Source of the DNA: Syncephalastrum monosporum B8922 | Taxonomy: Eukaryota; Mucoromycota; Mucoromycetes; Mucorales; Syncephalastraceae | Direction: 5' to 3' | Assembly (NCBI GenBank): GCA_000697355.1 | Contig: JNEN01000836.1 | Location: 36,727-100,726 of the forward strand | Length of the DNA stretch: 64,000 nt | In this document: positions 33,770 to 45,965 of the stretch, piece by piece | How the letters are laid out: the number at the start of each line of letters is the position of its first letter | How positions within the stretch are numbered: the stretch's first letter is position 1 | Notes under the pieces: model-generated | What the model was told of the DNA's origin: nothing | Seen by the model: the letters and a program-made list of their open reading frames with translations, nothing else | The model's database searches: none | Program-made: the position numbers and the translations under genes

Positions 33770-34839
33770 TCATATTTTATTCGCTATTTGCAGCTGCCGC
33801 ATTGAGTTCAACACGTCGTCAACATGGCTCTCTCTTTCAGGAGGAAACTCAATAACATCCAGCGCTTCATAACTTCGCTTTGAAAACTCGAGCTGGGCCT
33901 TGACGAGTGCTTCAAAGCATGGATCGATATAGGGCACCCGGAGCTCCATCAGTTTGGGCAGATCTTCGATGAGAATCGCGTTCAGGTTTTCGTAATGCTC
34001 CCGGGCCAAATTCGCTTCTTGCTCGGCCAAGGGGAGTCTTTGGGGGTCTTCACTCGGCTTGTCAATCAGCTTGCGCACCTTGGCCCGCTGGGAATCATAG
34101 TCGAGTGCCATTTTCTTGCGTCGTTGTATCGCCTCGTTCACTGCAGGCAAATACGAGCAGAACCTTGCGAGTGGCTCCAGCACGGTCTTGCGAAAGGAAG
34201 TATCCTTTACGTGTATCACACTCTGATAAGCACCCTTTACCCAACTATGCCGCGTATCGTCTTACCATCTCAGTGCGTAATTCTTGGTCCAGCTTTTCAA
34301 TGGTCTTTTTGTATTGTTGACCGCACGGTTCCATCGGTGTCGCGTCGTCGTAAAAGTGATGGAGTATTCGTGTGATACGATACTGTGCAGTGGTCATGGC
34401 TACAGGAATAGTTGGCATAGTTGGAATAGTTGTAGTTATGGTAACCACCCAAGGGTTGATCTGACATTACCTCGCAAGGAATCCAGATATCCTTTGGCTT
34501 CCTTTGTAAGTTTCTCCACTTTCTTTTCCAATCTAGCGTTTGAGACCTCATGAGTCAGACAGTGCACTACCGGTTCGAAATCACACATACAGTTTGAAGC
34601 GCTCATATTCATCGTCGAACTCACGGTCCACCGTCCGATCGACGATACCAGTGCGCTGCATGAACTACGCACACCATCGTATAACCTTATCTATAAGCAT
34701 GGTACGCTTGACAGTGCAACTGATATGAACTTACGGTTGTACCCGCCCTGTTCAAATTCTTTTTGAAGCCTGTTCTTTACGTATGCATGAGCGATCATAT
34801 ATAGTGGTGGGATATGGGCGCTGCTTACAATAGACTCAT
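33770..34839 (-). CDS. BAR-domain protein, Rvs161/Hob3-type amphiphysin
   Basis: Membrane-curving protein acting in endocytosis and actin organisation, usually as a heterodimer with an Rvs167-like partner. The start exon (ATG at 34839) holds only MSLL. After an intron the next exon reads TGFKKNLNRAGTT, matching the family's amphipathic N-terminus. Then VDRTVDREFDDEYERF, KLTKEAKGYLDSLR, MTTAQYRITRILHHFYDD and a long exon with FRKTVLEPLARFCSYLPAVN, KMALDYDSQRAKVRKL and DPCFEALVKAQLEF. There is no SH3 domain, which fits Rvs161 and not Rvs167. About 255 aa, five introns. It is divergent from EF-3. Confidence 0.92.
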
Positions 34840-35443
34840 GGTACAAGCGAGAAAGCAAAAGGAAAAGACAGCTAAAATTGCGCATGGGATTATCTGTTCC
34901 ATATACGACAGGTTCAATCCCTTGTCATAGCAAATGGGTCGAGGGCGCACTATTGCCACCCCAGGGCAATTACAGAAGGCGTGCTTTTTTTTCACACCGA
35001 TGGTATTATCTATGGCCTTTTATTTGCCTGTATCAGACACACACACACACACACACACACAGAGGGACATTCATGGTGGTGTCACAGGCTGCATCTTGGC
35101 ACCCATTAGGAGATGGCATCGAAAAGCCACACCTGCTTTCTATGGTGTCTGTTTCTGATGGGAAAAAGGGGACGGGTTCATGAGCATTGGCATGTCATCA
35201 AGTGCTACCGATGGATATTAAAATAGCAACCAAGGGACAGTAAAAAGAAGGTTCAGACATAAACAAAAACGTTGGATGTGGCAAAAGGGATGAATGTGTG
35301 CCGAGAGCTTCAATGCGATTGGATCCGTTCAATAAATGAATGGTGGCGGAGTCACTTTTTTTATCGATGCAGAAAAGAAAAAAAAAAAAAGAGACGACAG
35401 AGACAACCCCCTCAATACTTTACTCTTCTTTCCCCTCTCCTTT
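34840..35443. promoter_or_regulatory. Divergent promoter region of the BAR gene and EF-3
   Basis: About 600 bp. It contains an AC-dinucleotide run at 35037-35060, an AT-rich TATTAAAA stretch near 35,215 and a poly-A tract near 35,380. A pyrimidine-rich leader runs directly up to the EF-3 ATG, typical of strongly expressed fungal genes. Confidence 0.5.
35037..35060. repeat. (AC)12 microsatellite
   Basis: Uninterrupted AC dinucleotides in the EF-3/BAR intergenic region. Confidence 0.9.
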
Positions 35444-38400
35444 ATGGCTGTCCCAACCAACGACGTAGGGTCACAGATCGCCGATCTCTTGAAGCAGATC
35501 AACACAGCGCCGACGAGCGAAGAGTGCGACCAGGCAGCCCGCAATCTTGCGAAGCTCGTCAAGGAGGGTGGCATCATTCTCCTGAAGCACCACAAGATCC
35601 TCGATCACCTGAGTGCGGCCGCACGCAACAAGAAGTCGGGCCTCGAGCGGGAGGGCGGCCTGATTGGGTTCGCTGCGCTAGGTGATGTGCTTGGGCATGA
35701 GGGTGAGCCGGTGCTGCTGACCTACCTCGGCCTGTTCCTGGACCTGTACGCTGATAAGGGCGCCGTCGTGCAGGAGGCGGCCCAGATGGCTGCCGAAGCC
35801 GTCGTGAAGGGCATGCCCGCCGAGGCCTGCCAGTCGCTCCTGCCCGTGCTTTTCGAGGCGATGGGCGGCATGGGCAAGAAGTGGCAGACCAAGCTGGGTG
35901 CGCTCAAGCTGCTGCGTCTCTTCACCGACAAGGCCCCCGAGCAGATTGGCGAGAGTCTGCCTGAGATCATCCCAGCTGTCTCCAACTGCCTGTCCGACAC
36001 CAAGAACGAGGTCGCCACCTCCGCCCAGAAGACCATGATGGAGGTCTGTGCTGTGGGCGGCAACCCCGACATCGAGAAGCATCTGAAGGACCTGGTTCGC
36101 TGCATGGGCGACCCCACCCGTGTCCCCCAGACCATCGAGAAGCTCGCCGCCACCACCTTCGTCGCCGAGGTCAACGGCCCCACCCTGGCCATCGTCGTCC
36201 CTCTCCTGACTCGCGCCCTCAACGAGCGCTCGACGCTTGTCATTCGCCAGACCGTCATGATCATCGACAACCTCTGCAAGCTCGTCCGCGACCCGCGCAC
36301 CGCCGCCCAGTTCTTGCCCCAGCTCTACCCCGGCGTCGATCACCAGGCCGAGGGTGCCGCCTTCCCCGAGATCCGTGAATTGGCCGGCCGCGCTAAGCAA
36401 ACCCTCATTGCTGCTGGCGGTAGCGTCAAGGAAGGCGAAAAGCCCACCGGTGCTGGTCTCGCCGTTACTCCGGAGGAAGCCACCCAATTCGTCAAAGCCC
36501 AGGCTACCAAGGTGCAGGGTTTCCTCGACTCGTTCCTGATCCCCTTTATCTCGTACACGGGCGTCATCGTCGCCGACTGGATCCGCCAAGAGATGTTCCT
36601 GGAAGAGATATGGAAGCAAGTAACCGGCACCTACCTTGGTGCGGTCCTCCACCCTCGCGATGTTCCCGGTGTCTGTACGGCTATCTATGACCACTACCTC
36701 AAACTCTACAAGGAATCCGGCGGTGATGTCGATGCTGCCTTTGATGAACAAGAGGGCGAGGAGCTGTGCCGCATCGATGATTTCTCTCTCGCGTACGGCA
36801 CCCGCCTTCTCCTGAACCACACCAAGCTCAAGCTTCACCGTGGTCAACGCTATGGTCTCTGCGGTCCCAACGGTGCTGGTAAATCCACGCTGATGCGCTC
36901 CATCCACCAAGGCAAGGTGGAAGAGTTCCCCTCGCAAGACGAAGTTAAGACTGCCTTTGTCGATTATGCTGCCCAGGGTGCGGACACTTCCCTCAAGGTG
37001 CTCGACTATATCAGCGAGGACAAACATCTCAAGTCGCTCGACCGCGAGACCATCAAGAAGGGTCTCCAAGACGTCGGTTTCGATGATGCACGACTTGCCG
37101 TGGCCGTCGAACATCTTTCTGGCGGTTGGAAGATGAAGCTCGAACTTGCACGCGCCATGCTTTCCAAGGCGGATATTCTGTTGCTGGACGAACCGACCAA
37201 CCATTTGGATGTTCAGAACGTTCAGTGGCTGCAAGAGTACCTGGTGAGCCAAAAGGATGTGACTTGCCTGATCGTGTCCCACGACTCGGGCTTCCTTGAT
37301 GCTGTCTGCACCCACATTCTCCACTACGAAAAGAAGAAGCTGCGCCTATACCCCGGTAATCTCTCCCAGTAAGTGATCAGGATTTGAACAAGCTGCGCCG
37401 TGTTCGATAGACTGACTTCTTTTCTTTTCTCACCCTAGATTCGTGGCTGTCTACCCCGAGGCCAAAAACTACTATACCCTCGAGTCATCTCAAGTCAGCT
37501 TCACCTTCCCCAAGCCCTCGATCCTTCAGGGCGTGCGCAGCAACACGAAAGCCATCCTCAAAATGACCGACTGTACCTTCACGTACCCCGGTGCGCCCAA
37601 ACCCTCGCTCGTCGATGCCAATGTATCGCTTTCGCTCTCATCGCGCGTTTCCGTGGTCGGCCCCAACGGTGCTGGTAAATCCACCATGATCAAGCTTTTG
37701 ACAGGTGAACTGGTGCCGCAGACAGGTGTCGTATGGCGTCACCCTGCGCTTCGCATTGGCTACGTCGCCCAGCACGCTTTCCACCATTTGGAGCAGCATC
37801 TCGAGAAAACCCCGATGGAATACCTGCGCTGGCGTTACGAGACTGGCGAGGACAAGGAAGTCTCTATGAAGGATACACGCCAGTGGACCGAGGATGAGCT
37901 CAAGCAGATGGACACCCCCATTGCCGTGGACGGCACCCCGCCTCGCCAGGTGGAGAGCATCTTGGGTCGTGCTAAGCTCAAGAAGACCTTCCAGTATGAG
38001 ATCAAGTGGCGCAACCTGAGACACAGATACAACAGCTGGATCCCGCGTGAGAAGCTTCTGGAGCTCGGTTTCCAAAAGCTGGTGCAGCAGTTCGACGACA
38101 AGGAGGCGTCGCGCGAAGGTCTCATGTACCGCGAGCTGACAGCGGGTGACATCCGCAAGCATTTCACAGGTAAATCACTTTCTCCGCCACGTGGCGACTT
38201 GCGTTACAGCGCCCATACTCATGCATGCACAACTTTTTAGACATTGGCCTGGACCCTGAAATTGCCCAGTACAGCAAGCTCGGTGAGCTCAGTGGTGGCC
38301 AGAAGGTCAAGGTGGTCATTGCCGCGGCCATGTGGAACAACTCGCACATGCTGGTTCTGGACGAGCCTACTAACTTCTTGGATCGCGATGCCCTGGGCGG

Positions 38401-38701
38401 TCTGGCAAACGCCATCAAGAGCTGGGACGGTGCCGTCGTCATGATTTCTCACTCGAGCGAGTTCACGACCGCGCTGTGCCCCGAGTCCTGGCATTTGGAG
38501 GGCGGCAAGCTGAGCCGTGATGGCAAGTCAGCCGTCGAGGATGAAGTGCAGGTCGACGAAGAAAAGGTCAAGGCAAGAATCAGCAAGAAGAAGAAGAAGA
38601 CCCGTGCTCAGCTCAAGGATCAAGAAGCGCGTCGTCGTGCACGCCAGCTCAAATGGCTCATTGAGGGCGGCGAGCGTGAGCCTGATACGGACAGCGATTA
38701 A
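35444..38701 (+). CDS. TEF3: Translation elongation factor 3 (EF-3)
   Basis: Fungal-specific ABC-F ATPase that promotes E-site tRNA release on the ribosome. Exons 35444-37368, 37439-38169 and 38241-38701 give 1038 aa, close to yeast EF-3 (1044). HEAT repeats occupy roughly residues 5-320, then a four-helix region. ABC1 has CGPNGAGKSTLMRSI, LSGGWKMKLELARAML and ILLLDEPTNHLD. ABC2 has VVGPNGAGKSTMIKLL, a chromodomain-like insert (FQYEIKWRNLRHRYNSWIP), LSGGQKVKVVIAAAMW and LVLDEPTNFLD. The C-terminus is Lys/Arg-rich. ATG at 35444 was chosen over an in-frame ATG at 35336 because it follows the CT-rich leader and gives the conserved N-terminus. Codon use is strongly biased toward C-ending codons, consistent with high expression. 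Confidence 0.98.
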
Positions 38702-39330
38702 TCGGCGCATGTATAGACCTGCATACAGTTTTTCATTTGGGAGACCTCCACACTCTTCTCCCTTCCCTCTTTTCCCTTTTTTCTTCTTTATCTAGACATG
38801 ACTCATCATAGACTTCCACCCTAATGCTCGTCATACAATACAAACAGCTCTATGTTTGTTTTGCTTTTTGTTTTCTTTTCTTTCCAAAGTCTATCCAATT
38901 GCGTCTTGTGGGCTATTTTACGTATACTGCGTTCCGGGATTGCCGCGGGCGATCCGGAGAATTGCGTGGCAGTATCACCCGGCAACGAAATTGACAGAAT
39001 TTCCATTCATGCTTCCCCGTATAGCAAACCGGATGAATCGGCGTCATAACAGCTTGCTTACGTACTCATAGCGACCAATGATAGTAAACGTTGCTCCGGG
39101 TGAACAAGAGGTGTCAAGGGCGGCAGCAGATGATTGAGTTCCACGATGGCTTACCTAAGTTTCGCACTAGCCTCTTTTGGTTGACGACTACGCTAAATTT
39201 TAAGGCTCATTGCCTCCCGTTTCTTTCTCTGTGTCTCCCTCTCCCTCTCTCCCTCCAAACCTTCGTCACCACCCTCTTTCCACCTTTTTCCCTTTCCATT
39301 TGCTTTCCACTGGCTTCTCCCACTCTTGCG
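38702..39330. other. Intergenic region
   Basis: About 630 bp: the EF-3 3' UTR, then AT-rich sequence. A CT-rich tract at about 39,215-39,325 looks like the promoter/leader of the dehydratase gene. Confidence 0.5.
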
Positions 39331-40951
<1,621 letters not shown>

Positions 40952-41531
40952 ATCCGATAGATTCATCGATTGTCACTCCATATACACAGGCATGCGTACG
41001 CGGACATATAGACGCAGGTCGCAAATACGGATGCCACGCACGCACACGCATATACACATATACATCAAAAATGTAGACAGAACTCTAAACAGGAATGCAT
41101 TTTTGTATACATAAAGAGAGCCTATATACAAAAAGTATGCTGGATATCGTTTATGCATATGCGTAGTCTTTATGTTATTTTATTTTTTTTACTGTGCATG
41201 AGCTTCCGTAACAAAGTGTCTGCTGGACCTCCAAGTGTATTTACCATGGTTTGCCCCAACTTCTATTTCAAAGAACGACTTACATTGCACAGCTGGTGTC
41301 CGGTTTGCTGGATATCTTCATCTTATAGACCGTGTGCCCATTCGAGAAAGACACTATTTGGGGAAGTCAATAAATGACAGAGACGAGAGATTTCCCAATT
41401 TTTGACAGCTTATTGATGAGAGGGGTACAAGGGACAGAGTGACTTGCTTTTATTTTTTGCTGATTGCCATTCGCCTCGGACCCCGTTCGTCCCTTTCGAC
41501 AGAGACTTATATATATTTTTTTCTATATACG
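40952..41531. other. Intergenic region
   Basis: About 580 bp. It contains a purine/pyrimidine alternating stretch of CA/TA/CG steps near 40,975-41,080. A TATATATATTTTT stretch lies about 20 bp before the mS35 start. No gene seen. Confidence 0.5.
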
Positions 41532-42406
41532 ATGCATCGCTTCGGTCGTTCGGCTGTGCGCAGCTTCTCCAGCTCACCCGTCTCCCAGATTGGCCGCGGT
41601 CGTGGCCGCAAGCCAGAGAAGAAATTCGATGTCGAGCACATGGAACGTTTCCAGTTCGATGACCAGACCGCGGTCGGTCACGAGCTCTTTGAAAACATTC
41701 GCACCGTCCGCCAGTACCTTCGCAAGACCGAGTTTGAGCTGCCCAAGTTGAGCGGTAAGTCGTACTGCTTGTGTGCATGTGATTTAGACAGTAGGCTGAT
41801 GGGGTGTTTGTTTCTTTCAGCGTTCAAGAAAGAGTTTGTTCCGCCCAAGGACGATCAGATCCTCAAGTTCAAAGCACACAATTACCTGGGTGAAGGGCAC
41901 CCGGTCGAGCGCAAGTCCGTCCTGTCCGTCGACGTGAACAAACTTAACCTCACCGACGCGCAACGACACAAGTTCCTCCTGCTTGCTGGTCCACGGTACA
42001 ACGTCGATACACAAGAGCTCGTGCTCTCCAGCGAAAAGTTCCCTTACCGGAATCAGAACAAGAAGTTTGTCAGCGACACCCTCGACCGTCTTCTGGCAGA
42101 GGCAAAGGTAAAGAAATGCATGGGCTACCATGAAAAGCGAGAACGAGCTGGATGGACGGGGTGATTAACTTTGTTTGGTTTGGGGTGGAATAGGACACAA
42201 AGGATACGTTCGCAGACATCCCCTTGAAGCTGCGTGAACCCAAGAAGAAGCTCACCTTCCCCAAAGAATGGGCACGCCCTCCTAAGCAGAGCGAGCCTTC
42301 TAATCCTTCGTCTTCGTCTTCGTCTTCGTCCCCGTCGTCTTCTTCAGCACCGGTCGCGGCCTCAGAACAGCCCCAATCCCAGTCCCAACCCCAGTCCCAG
42401 CAGTAG
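41532..42406 (+). CDS. Mitochondrial small-subunit ribosomal protein mS35 (Rsm24/MRPS35)
   Basis: Mitochondria-specific subunit of the small ribosomal particle. Exons 41532-41754, 41821-42107 and 42194-42406 give 240 aa. The Arg/Ser-rich N-terminus (MHRFGRSAVRSFSSSP) looks like a presequence. The conserved core has AFKKEFVPPKDDQILKFKAH, NYLGEGHPVERKSVLSVDV, NKLNLTDAQRHKFLLLAGPR and EKFPYRNQNKKFVSDTLDRL. The tail is a low-complexity Ser/Pro/Gln run not seen in the core family. Introns carry GTAAGT and GTAAAG donors. Confidence 0.92.
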
Positions 42407-42687
42407 ACACGCCCTCTCTTTCTTTTCTTACCGTGCATATCAAAAAAGTTATATAAACTCTGTATAGACCATTGGCTACATGTCAGACAATTTTCTTCCC
42501 TTTTTTTTTCCTGTATCGGGCCTGCAGGGACGAGATGCAGCCTGGCTGACTAGCTCACTTCGTCTACCTGCTGTCCCGGTCTAGATTCCAGTACCAGAGA
42601 GATGGAGGGAAATCGTATTGTCTATATGACCATTTCTTAATCATGCCTTCAGCCATAACCCTGTGATTGAATACGCTACTCATCTCC
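42407..42687. other. 3' flank of mS35
   Basis: About 280 bp of AT-rich sequence leading into the reverse-transcriptase remnant. Nothing else recognised. Confidence 0.4.
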
Positions 42688-43235
42688 CTATCCACGATAT
42701 AAAAGGACTCCCGAGAGAACAAAGAAAAAAAGGTAGACCGGGGAACGAGAAAAAAAATGAGTGAGACAAAAAGCAAAGGGAAGAGGAGATGTGGTCAGGA
42801 AAGGCAACATCCATCGCAGTTGCAAGGATAAACCGCGAATGGTGAGGATCTGGGTATACGTAGCAAAATTGGAGAGCAAAAGGCCCGAGAGCTATGAGGT
42901 CGTGGTCGCAAGTGGGAAGCCAAAGTATGTAGCAGCTGTGGTACTCCGGCGATCGTGCCATGTTTGGAACTCGTATCTGCTGAGGGCTTGCCGCCAAGTT
43001 GGACGGACGGTGCCATTCGTCGCAACGACAACAGATTTTCGCGGGTTAAACCAGGCATGCGATACTCGGACGTGCGTGACCGACAGGTCAAACAGGACAG
43101 TAACTTCAGCTAGTGTTTGGAGAAAAACCATCATGTCATCGGCATATGCTGGTGGAGCTGGCGGTAGCTGCAAGCGAAGGGACTCACTCACACCCGAAGC
43201 GCAATCGAAGTGTCACTCTTGGACGAAGTGAAGGG
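42688..43235 (-). mobile_element. Degenerate non-LTR (LINE) reverse-transcriptase fragment
   Basis: On the minus strand the translation contains AYADDMMVFL (the catalytic YxDD box), HAWFNPRKSVVV and YFGFPLATTT. After an in-frame stop it continues with LLSNFATYTQILTIRGLSLQ. These match, in order, the palm and downstream region of LINE-type reverse transcriptases (SNAWLNxxKS, YLGFPL, xKIxTYxxILSxRGLSLRGR). There is no endonuclease, no start and no flanking target duplication visible, so this is a short, inactive piece. It accounts for the ORFs seen here. Confidence 0.75.
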
Positions 43236-43721
43236 TGTTTATTCGCCGTGTATATAATAATATGCTCTGTGAGTAGCTTAACCCTGCAGGTGAATCTTAC
43301 GCAGCCAGGCAATGATTTCGGCGTCGTGCTATCGGCTCGTATACTTTACTACCTCTGTTCCTTTTTTTAAGATGAATATGCAGCCAACATCTTGTTTGAC
43401 AGCGGTCTCTTTTTGCTACCATTGAGAAATGGTTGCTTTATAATTTGACTACTATTCTTTTTTTTTTCTGCAGGTCTGGATGAGATCTGAAAATGTAGAA
43501 TTCTGCTGCGGTAAAAGGGGATAGCGATACTTTGTATTGACACAAAAACCTGTCTGAAACTGATTTAAGACCGGTAACATAGCTTACATTAGATGTTGAC
43601 GTTTCAGTCACTGTACCTGTTTAGCAATGAATTTTACTTTCTCCCACGTTGATCTCTTCTTCACTTTCTTCTGTACTCGTGTCTGTTGTCTTTTTTTTTC
43701 TCGACTGCAATCTGTCAGATC
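43236..43721. other. Intergenic, between two transposon remnants
   Basis: About 490 bp of AT-rich sequence with T-runs; no coding similarity recognised. Confidence 0.4.
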
Positions 43722-44190
43722 ATGGCGCGCACGAAAAAAGCGATACAGAAACTGATCGACCTCAACCTTAAGCCAAAGTCACTTTCCCTTGAAAAGAAAA
43801 CATCAAGAGCAATGCAGACGAACACAAATACGGCTGAAGTTATCTATGAACGGGCATGTCAGTTGCAGCAGCAAGCCTTCGAGCAATAGCTCAGAGATAT
43901 CATACGGGTGACAAAGACGGCATCAGAGGATACGGCAAGAAGACGGAACTCGGCGTCTTTGAAGAAAGAAGGTCGCCTGACCAAGGACACTGCGGGGGAC
44001 TTCGTTAGCCAGATCTACGAAGGACCACTGAAGCATTTCTTGAACAGCTGTCCCGGTTTCCTCTTGATGGAAAATGGAGCACCAATCCACCGCAGCAACG
44101 CGCCAAAAAATGTCTGGAAGAGCATGCGATTGTCAAGATAGACTGGCCTGCACAATCGCCAGATCTCATTCCCATGAAAATGATGAAATA
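43722..44190 (+). pseudogene. Decayed Tc1/mariner-type transposase
   Basis: An N-terminal piece (ATG at 43722, MARTKKAIQKLIDLNLKPKS) ends at a TAG near 43,889. The downstream frame encodes FLLMENGAPIHRS, matching the second catalytic block of DD34E/D transposases, but the usual Asp of the MxDGAPIH box is Asn. After a run of six A near 44,106 the frame shifts, and the sequence continues with CLEEHAIVKIDWPAQSPDLI. The final block, normally NPIEN with the third catalytic acid, is altered to IPMKMMK and then stops. Stop codon, frameshift and lost catalytic residues all show it is dead. No terminal inverted repeats were found by eye. Confidence 0.8.
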
Positions 44191-44257
44191 GCAATTAAAC
44201 CATTTGATATAAATATTTAGCAGATAGCAAGACGTGCAGAAGGCACACCAGCCAACC

Positions 44258-44981
44258 ATGACTCATTTCGCTGGTAAGTACATGTAAAGGACTTTGATTA
44301 CAAGTGTAAACTAATAAGCGCAACATAGACTACTGCGTTTCCCCCAAGTCCCTCTGCCACCGGTCGCCCGCCCCCAACTGCACCGGTGTGCATGAAAGTA
44401 AGTTGTCGCGTCAAGAGTACATGGTCTTGGACAGTATCAACCTCCTGCTGACGTATACTTAGCTTGCAGTCTTCTTCTTCGCCTCTCCTCCTGTCTTATC
44501 TCCTGTTCGCGCCTCTGCCTTCTTTCCGCTCGCTCCCCTCAAATCAGAGGTTTTTTTTTCCCTCTGCCAGTAAGTGAAACAGATTCATGTCTATGTATTG
44601 ACTACGAGACATTAACCCACGTTTCAGTTCCGCTCCTTTTTCGCTTCTCCTTTGCTCTTCTTCCTTTCCGCTTCCTCTCCGCTTCCTCCTTCTTTCCCGT
44701 TTGCGACCAACTAGCCTAGGCGGCCGGTGGCTGGAATTACCGCTGAAAAAAGCTCTCATAGACATCGCCCTTGCGCCAAATGTCTGCTCCACGGCCACCG
44801 GTAAGTGTTTTGCAACTGGGAAATGTGTCGCTGTGACTCAAAAGTGCATTCAGTTTAGATGAGTCGGCGGCAGCGCGCCGTGAGCGCGCATCAACGACCA
44901 CAACGCTGACCGTTGGTATGTAGAATAAAAATGAAGTGTAGTCCACGAGAACTGATCTCAAAACGAAATTTCGTAGGCTAG
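44258..44981 (+). CDS. Doubtful spliced gene next to the transposase remnant
   Basis: I do not recognise the product. An ATG at 44258 opens a frame that stays open through five introns with good donors (GTAAGT four times, GTATGT once) and TAG or CAG acceptors. Exons: 44258-44273, 44329-44397, 44470-44569, 44628-44800, 44859-44915 and 44977-44981. All phases agree, giving 139 aa. The N-terminal part is Cys-rich (DYCVSPKSLCHRSPAPNC). The middle is low-complexity because the DNA is pyrimidine-rich, and the end has DESAAARRERASTTTT. The consistency argues for a gene. The pyrimidine bias, which suppresses stop codons, and the position beside transposon debris argue against one. Confidence 0.33.
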
Positions 44982-45965
44982 TTAGTCTACCCCACTAAAT
45001 TACATGATAACTTGGCCAGCCTCTTCTGCCGGTCAACAAGGACAACTAACCAAGCTCATCAAGGTGCATTATTGAGGGGCGCGGCGAGAACCCTATGTTA
45101 TTTCACATGTCATCCCTGGACGGGAGACTTGAGCATTCCGACCGGGAAAGCCCTGTCAGAAAACTTGTCATGATGCAAAAGAACATGAAAAGTCTTCATA
45201 CGGGGCAGCGAAATAGGCCATAGACAAAACTGCAGATGGGGGGGGGGGTTTAACGGGGAAAGATGAAAGCATTATTACGTGTGCGTAGGATGAGTGTGGG
45301 AAGTGGTACTTTGACTAGACAAGAAGAGAAGATTCCCGATTATGATAGAACAGCGAACGCTACAGTGCTGGGTTAGGCTGGATACTGTATTTAGGATAAA
45401 GCAGAGAGAGAGGGGCGGGCTATACAACACCTCGTGAACAACGTGACTGATATGTATGTAAAGGGGGGCAACAACCCCATTCGGGTTTTCGTTGCAGCAG
45501 AGTTATGTTTGCCAAAATATGTCAATTCCAAGGCATGCTGGGGAAGACAGAGAATTTAATAGCATAGGATAGTGGCCAGGGAGCCTGGAATGAAATGGTA
45601 AAACGAGTGCTTCGGTTTACCGAATCAAGCAAACAAGCTTCTCCACCTCTACAAATGTGTGTGCGTGGCGGACTTTCGAAATTGAGCGTTGAGAAACGCA
45701 GATAAAGACAGCTGCAGCTGTTGCACAAAACCAACACACAAAAAAAAAAAAAAAAAAAGGACCAAGCATTGCACGCACACGCACACACACAAACTCATTC
45801 ACGAGCTCTTTCACTTTGTATTCTTTTCTGCCTTTTCATTGCACTCTCGCCCTCGCTCTTTAAATTCTCTCTTTTCAACACAAAACACACAAAGGACCCA
45901 AAACAACACGCAAGAAAAAGATAAAGATAAAGAAACACGCACACAGCCGTTAAACGACTTTGGCC
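44982..45965. other. Intergenic region upstream of the phosphatidylserine decarboxylase gene
   Basis: About 980 bp. It contains a G11 run at 45238-45248, an A-run near 45,745 and a CA-rich stretch near 45,770-45,790. An A/C-rich leader runs into the ATG at 45966. No gene or RNA seen. Confidence 0.5.

Noticed and set aside
34900..34930. tRNA-like B-box (GGTTCAATCCC)
   Set aside because: No matching A-box, acceptor stem or anticodon arm could be folded around it.
35336..35443. In-frame ATG at 35336 as an N-terminal extension of EF-3
   Set aside because: The extra residues come from poly-A and CT-rich leader sequence. The conserved EF-3 N-terminus starts at 35444.
35678..37324. 548-codon open frame on the minus strand
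   Set aside because: It is an exact antisense shadow of EF-3, caused by strong C-ending codon bias. The product has no domain and EF-3 on the other strand is certain.
41153..41377. 74-codon frame with a hydrophobic start
   Set aside because: No leader, no conserved pattern, in AT-rich intergenic DNA.
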